From: an uncultured Desulfobulbaceae bacterium
Lineage (GTDB): Bacteria; Desulfobacterota; Desulfobulbia; Desulfobulbales; Desulfobulbaceae
Length of the DNA: 16,558 bases
Assembly: GCA_945787305.1 (NCBI GenBank)
Contig: CALZIH010000118.1
Coordinates: 1 to 16,558 of the forward strand
Direction of reading: 5' to 3'
The position numbers and the translations under genes are program-made. Shown one piece after another: positions 15,260 through 16,558 of this stretch. How positions within the stretch are numbered: the first letter of the stretch is position 1; each line of letters starts with the position of its first letter. The notes beneath the pieces were generated by a model that made no database searches, was not told the DNA's origin, and saw only the letters and a list, made by a program, of their open reading frames with translations.

Positions 15260-15693
15260 TCTATTTTCACCCTCCGCTTTTTCTTTCCGTAGTAGAGCGC
15301 CCCTGCCGTCACCTCTTTATCCAACATCTCCTCCAGACACAGAGCCTGGGCACAGAGCTGAACCCGGTCGGAATCATCCTTTTTTGGACGACCGCGTTTG
15401 TATTCAACAGGGAACGGCAGCCAGGAGGCATCCTCATGTAAATGAAACTCCATAACATCGGCCCGACCTATCAGGCCAAGCCGGAGGGAGCGGATCGGCA
15501 TATCAAACTCGACCTTAATCTTACGTCGGGATTCGCTGGCCGCAGAGTGCTCCCGTTCGTGAAGAATTCGACCTTCGGCTGTCAACCTGTTTTCCTTCCA
15601 CAGCTATTCAATATGGATCAGTGCACATTGCCGTGGGCAGAACAACAGGTGCTGGAGGGCGGAAATCATGAGCTGATCGTCTTCAGTATACAT
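15190..15693 (-). pseudogene. cas4: cas4 remnant (amber codon, 3' end deleted and joined to CRISPR)
   Basis: From ATG 15693 the frame reads MYTEDDQLMISALQHLLF, then CPRQCALIHIE, then TAG (15604-15606), then LWKENRLTAEGRILHERE and on without further stops. Homologues have Gln where the TAG stands. The RecB-like nuclease residues are present: C19, H45/H49, D79 (IGRADVMEF), E97 and K99 (PVEYKRG), and the QLCAQALCLEEML motif. After about codon 144 (YYGKKKRRVKIE) the sequence passes straight into a CRISPR repeat end, spacer and repeat, all read in frame to TGA 15190. The last ~60-70 residues, with three of the four iron-sulfur cysteines, are gone, as are cas1 and cas2, which normally follow, and cas7, which should precede. 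Cas4 trims and orients prespacers during adaptation; this copy cannot do so. Confidence 0.85.
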
Positions 15694-15771
15694 TGCTGCT
15701 TCTCTACACCTTGACAATTGTTCTTAACTACCCTTTTGTTTTCTTACCTAATCTTACCCAAGGAGACAACT

Positions 15772-16035
15772 ATGGCTACTACAGTGCTTTCAAGTAAAGG
15801 TCAAGTCATCATCCCAAACATCATCCGTACGGCTCACTACTGGGAACCGGGCCAGCGGTTCGAGGCCATTGATACCGGCGACGGTGTACTGCTCAAACCG
15901 GCAGGTCCTTTCAAAAAAACCTCGATTGAAGAGGTAGCCTCCTGTCTCCCTTACGATGGTCAGGAAAAATCGCTTGCCGATATGGACAACGCCATTCGTC
16001 AAGGCGCCGAGGAATCGAATCATGATCGGCGTTGA
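15772..16035 (+). CDS. vapB: AbrB/MazE-fold antitoxin (VapB type)
   Basis: An 87-residue protein that starts MATTVLSSKGQVIIPNIIR, the swapped-hairpin AbrB DNA-binding signature (residues 1-45), with a variable tail (PFKKTSIEEVASCLPY and onward) that would bind and block the toxin. The ATG at 15772 has AAGGAG seven bases upstream; a longer frame from 15718 lacks support. It overlaps vapC by 14 bases, the usual toxin-antitoxin coupling. VapB/AbrB antitoxins normally bind their own promoter with the toxin. It lies 78 bases from, and divergent to, the cas4 remnant. Confidence 0.9.
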   Translation: MATTVLSSKGQVIIPNIIRTAHYWEPGQRFEAIDTGDGVLLKPAGPFKKTSIEEVASCLPYDGQEKSLADMDNAIRQGAEESNHDRR

Positions 16036-16411
16036 TACCAATATCATTATCCGGTTATTGACCAAGGATAATGAACACCAGTTCCTGAAAGCCAAAGAGA
16101 TCTTCACGGCTGAACAGATCTTCATCGCCGATACAGTCATTCTGGAAACCGAGTGGGTGCTCCGTTTTGCCTACAAGTTTAAACCAGAGGATATTCTACA
16201 AGCCCTTACCAAGCTGCTTGGCCTTCCAAATATTCATGTCAACAACCCGGAAAACCTGCACCGGGTTCTGCAACTCTATAAAACAGGGCTTGACTTCGCC
16301 GATGCTATGCACCTTGTGGCAAGCCAAAGCCATGAAACCTTTCTCACCTTTGACAAAACGTTCATTCATCGGGCAAAAGATTTGACAGCTTGCGAGATCA
16401 AGGAGCCGTAA
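16022..16411 (+). CDS. vapC: PIN-domain ribonuclease toxin VapC
   Basis: A 129-residue PIN-domain protein, the standard VapC size. The four acidic metal-binding residues are visible: D5 in MIGVDTNIIIRLL, E42 in TVILETEWVL, D94 in LDFADAMHLVAS and D111 in FLTFDKTF. VapC toxins are Mg-dependent ribonucleases that cut tRNA or rRNA when the antitoxin is lost. ATG 16022 lies within the end of vapB, so translation is coupled; the longer frame from 15956 would run through vapB and is unlikely. The gene appears intact. Confidence 0.92.
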   Translation: MIGVDTNIIIRLLTKDNEHQFLKAKEIFTAEQIFIADTVILETEWVLRFAYKFKPEDILQALTKLLGLPNIHVNNPENLHRVLQLYKTGLDFADAMHLVASQSHETFLTFDKTFIHRAKDLTACEIKEP

Positions 16412-16478
16412 TGCTTTGCACATATTGCCCCCCTACCGCCCTTGAATCAAGGACTTGCAAATGTCGTTATTAAGGGTG

Positions 16479-16558
16479 CCCTGAAAAATTAGGATTTTCG
16501 TTCGAGATCAGGTAAGCGAAGACTCCGGGAGATCGGACGAAAATACAATTTTTCAAGG
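16479..16558. repeat. long inverted repeat (hairpin or small MITE-like element), possibly cut by the window end
   Basis: The left arm CCCTGAAAAATTAGGATTTTCG continues to GAGATC at 16509. The right arm (16531-16558) is GATCGGACGAAAATAC followed by AATTTTTCAAGG. Reverse-complemented, the right arm matches the left at most positions over about 28 bases. The 21-base centre is AGGTAAGCGAAGACTCCGGGA. It could be a complete hairpin element or the start of a longer repeat, and lies 67 bases beyond vapC. Confidence 0.6.

Noticed and set aside
15251..15261. The GATTGAAAC match as mere chance within cas4
   Set aside because: A chance match was considered, but it lies exactly one normal spacer length (33 bp) from the full repeat, in the same orientation and where Cas4 similarity ends, so a true repeat end is the better reading.
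15711..15721. TTGACA and the ACAATTGT palindrome upstream of vapB as promoter and operator
   Set aside because: No acceptable -10 box lies at 16-18 bases, and an 8-base palindrome in A/T-rich sequence is expected by chance; it remains possible but unsupported.

Overview
The window looks like the chromosome of an anaerobic Desulfobacterota bacterium, probably in or near the Desulfobulbales. This is inferred from the gene set and moderate GC content: a cytochrome b5-like/DUF2231 protein, an EboD/EboE pair, a DUF1015 protein, a YyaL-type thioredoxin protein and a type I-C CRISPR trace. No rRNA or tRNA gene is visible to confirm it.

Layout. 1-573 (+) is the end of a cytochrome b5-like/DUF2231 membrane protein cut by an in-frame TAA. 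592-4206 (-) is an operon-like block: eboD, eboE, ubiE/menG and a broken class I methyltransferase. The last three junctions are tight (ATGA overlaps). 4522-8217 (-) is a compact housekeeping operon: DUF1015, trmN-type methyltransferase, comM/yifB. 8430-9393 (+) is queD-queE, two early steps of 7-deazaguanine (queuosine) synthesis; queE has an apparent in-frame internal deletion. 9394-14204 is rich in repeats: a palindromic REP-like cluster and five copies (four of exactly 101 bp) of a MITE-like repeat that carries a terminator-like hairpin. These surround a solitary UDP-sugar dehydrogenase (tviB type), a YyaL/DUF255 thioredoxin-like protein and a periplasmic solute-binding protein. 15187-15693 (-) is the fossil of a type I-C CRISPR-Cas locus. 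It holds a cas4 with an amber codon, cut in its 3' part and joined to the last 9 bases of a CRISPR repeat, then one 33-bp spacer and one degenerate terminal repeat. 15772-16411 (+) is a VapBC-type toxin-antitoxin pair. The window ends in a long inverted repeat (16479-16558).

Two themes stand out. First, decay: four genes carry separate lesions (stop codon, frameshifting deletion, in-frame deletion, and stop plus deletion) beside intact neighbours. Second, small non-autonomous repeats shape the region: one copy appears to supply the start codon and first 18 codons of a secreted protein, and another sits immediately after a stop codon where it can act as a terminator. The most distinctive single object is the cas4::CRISPR deletion scar.
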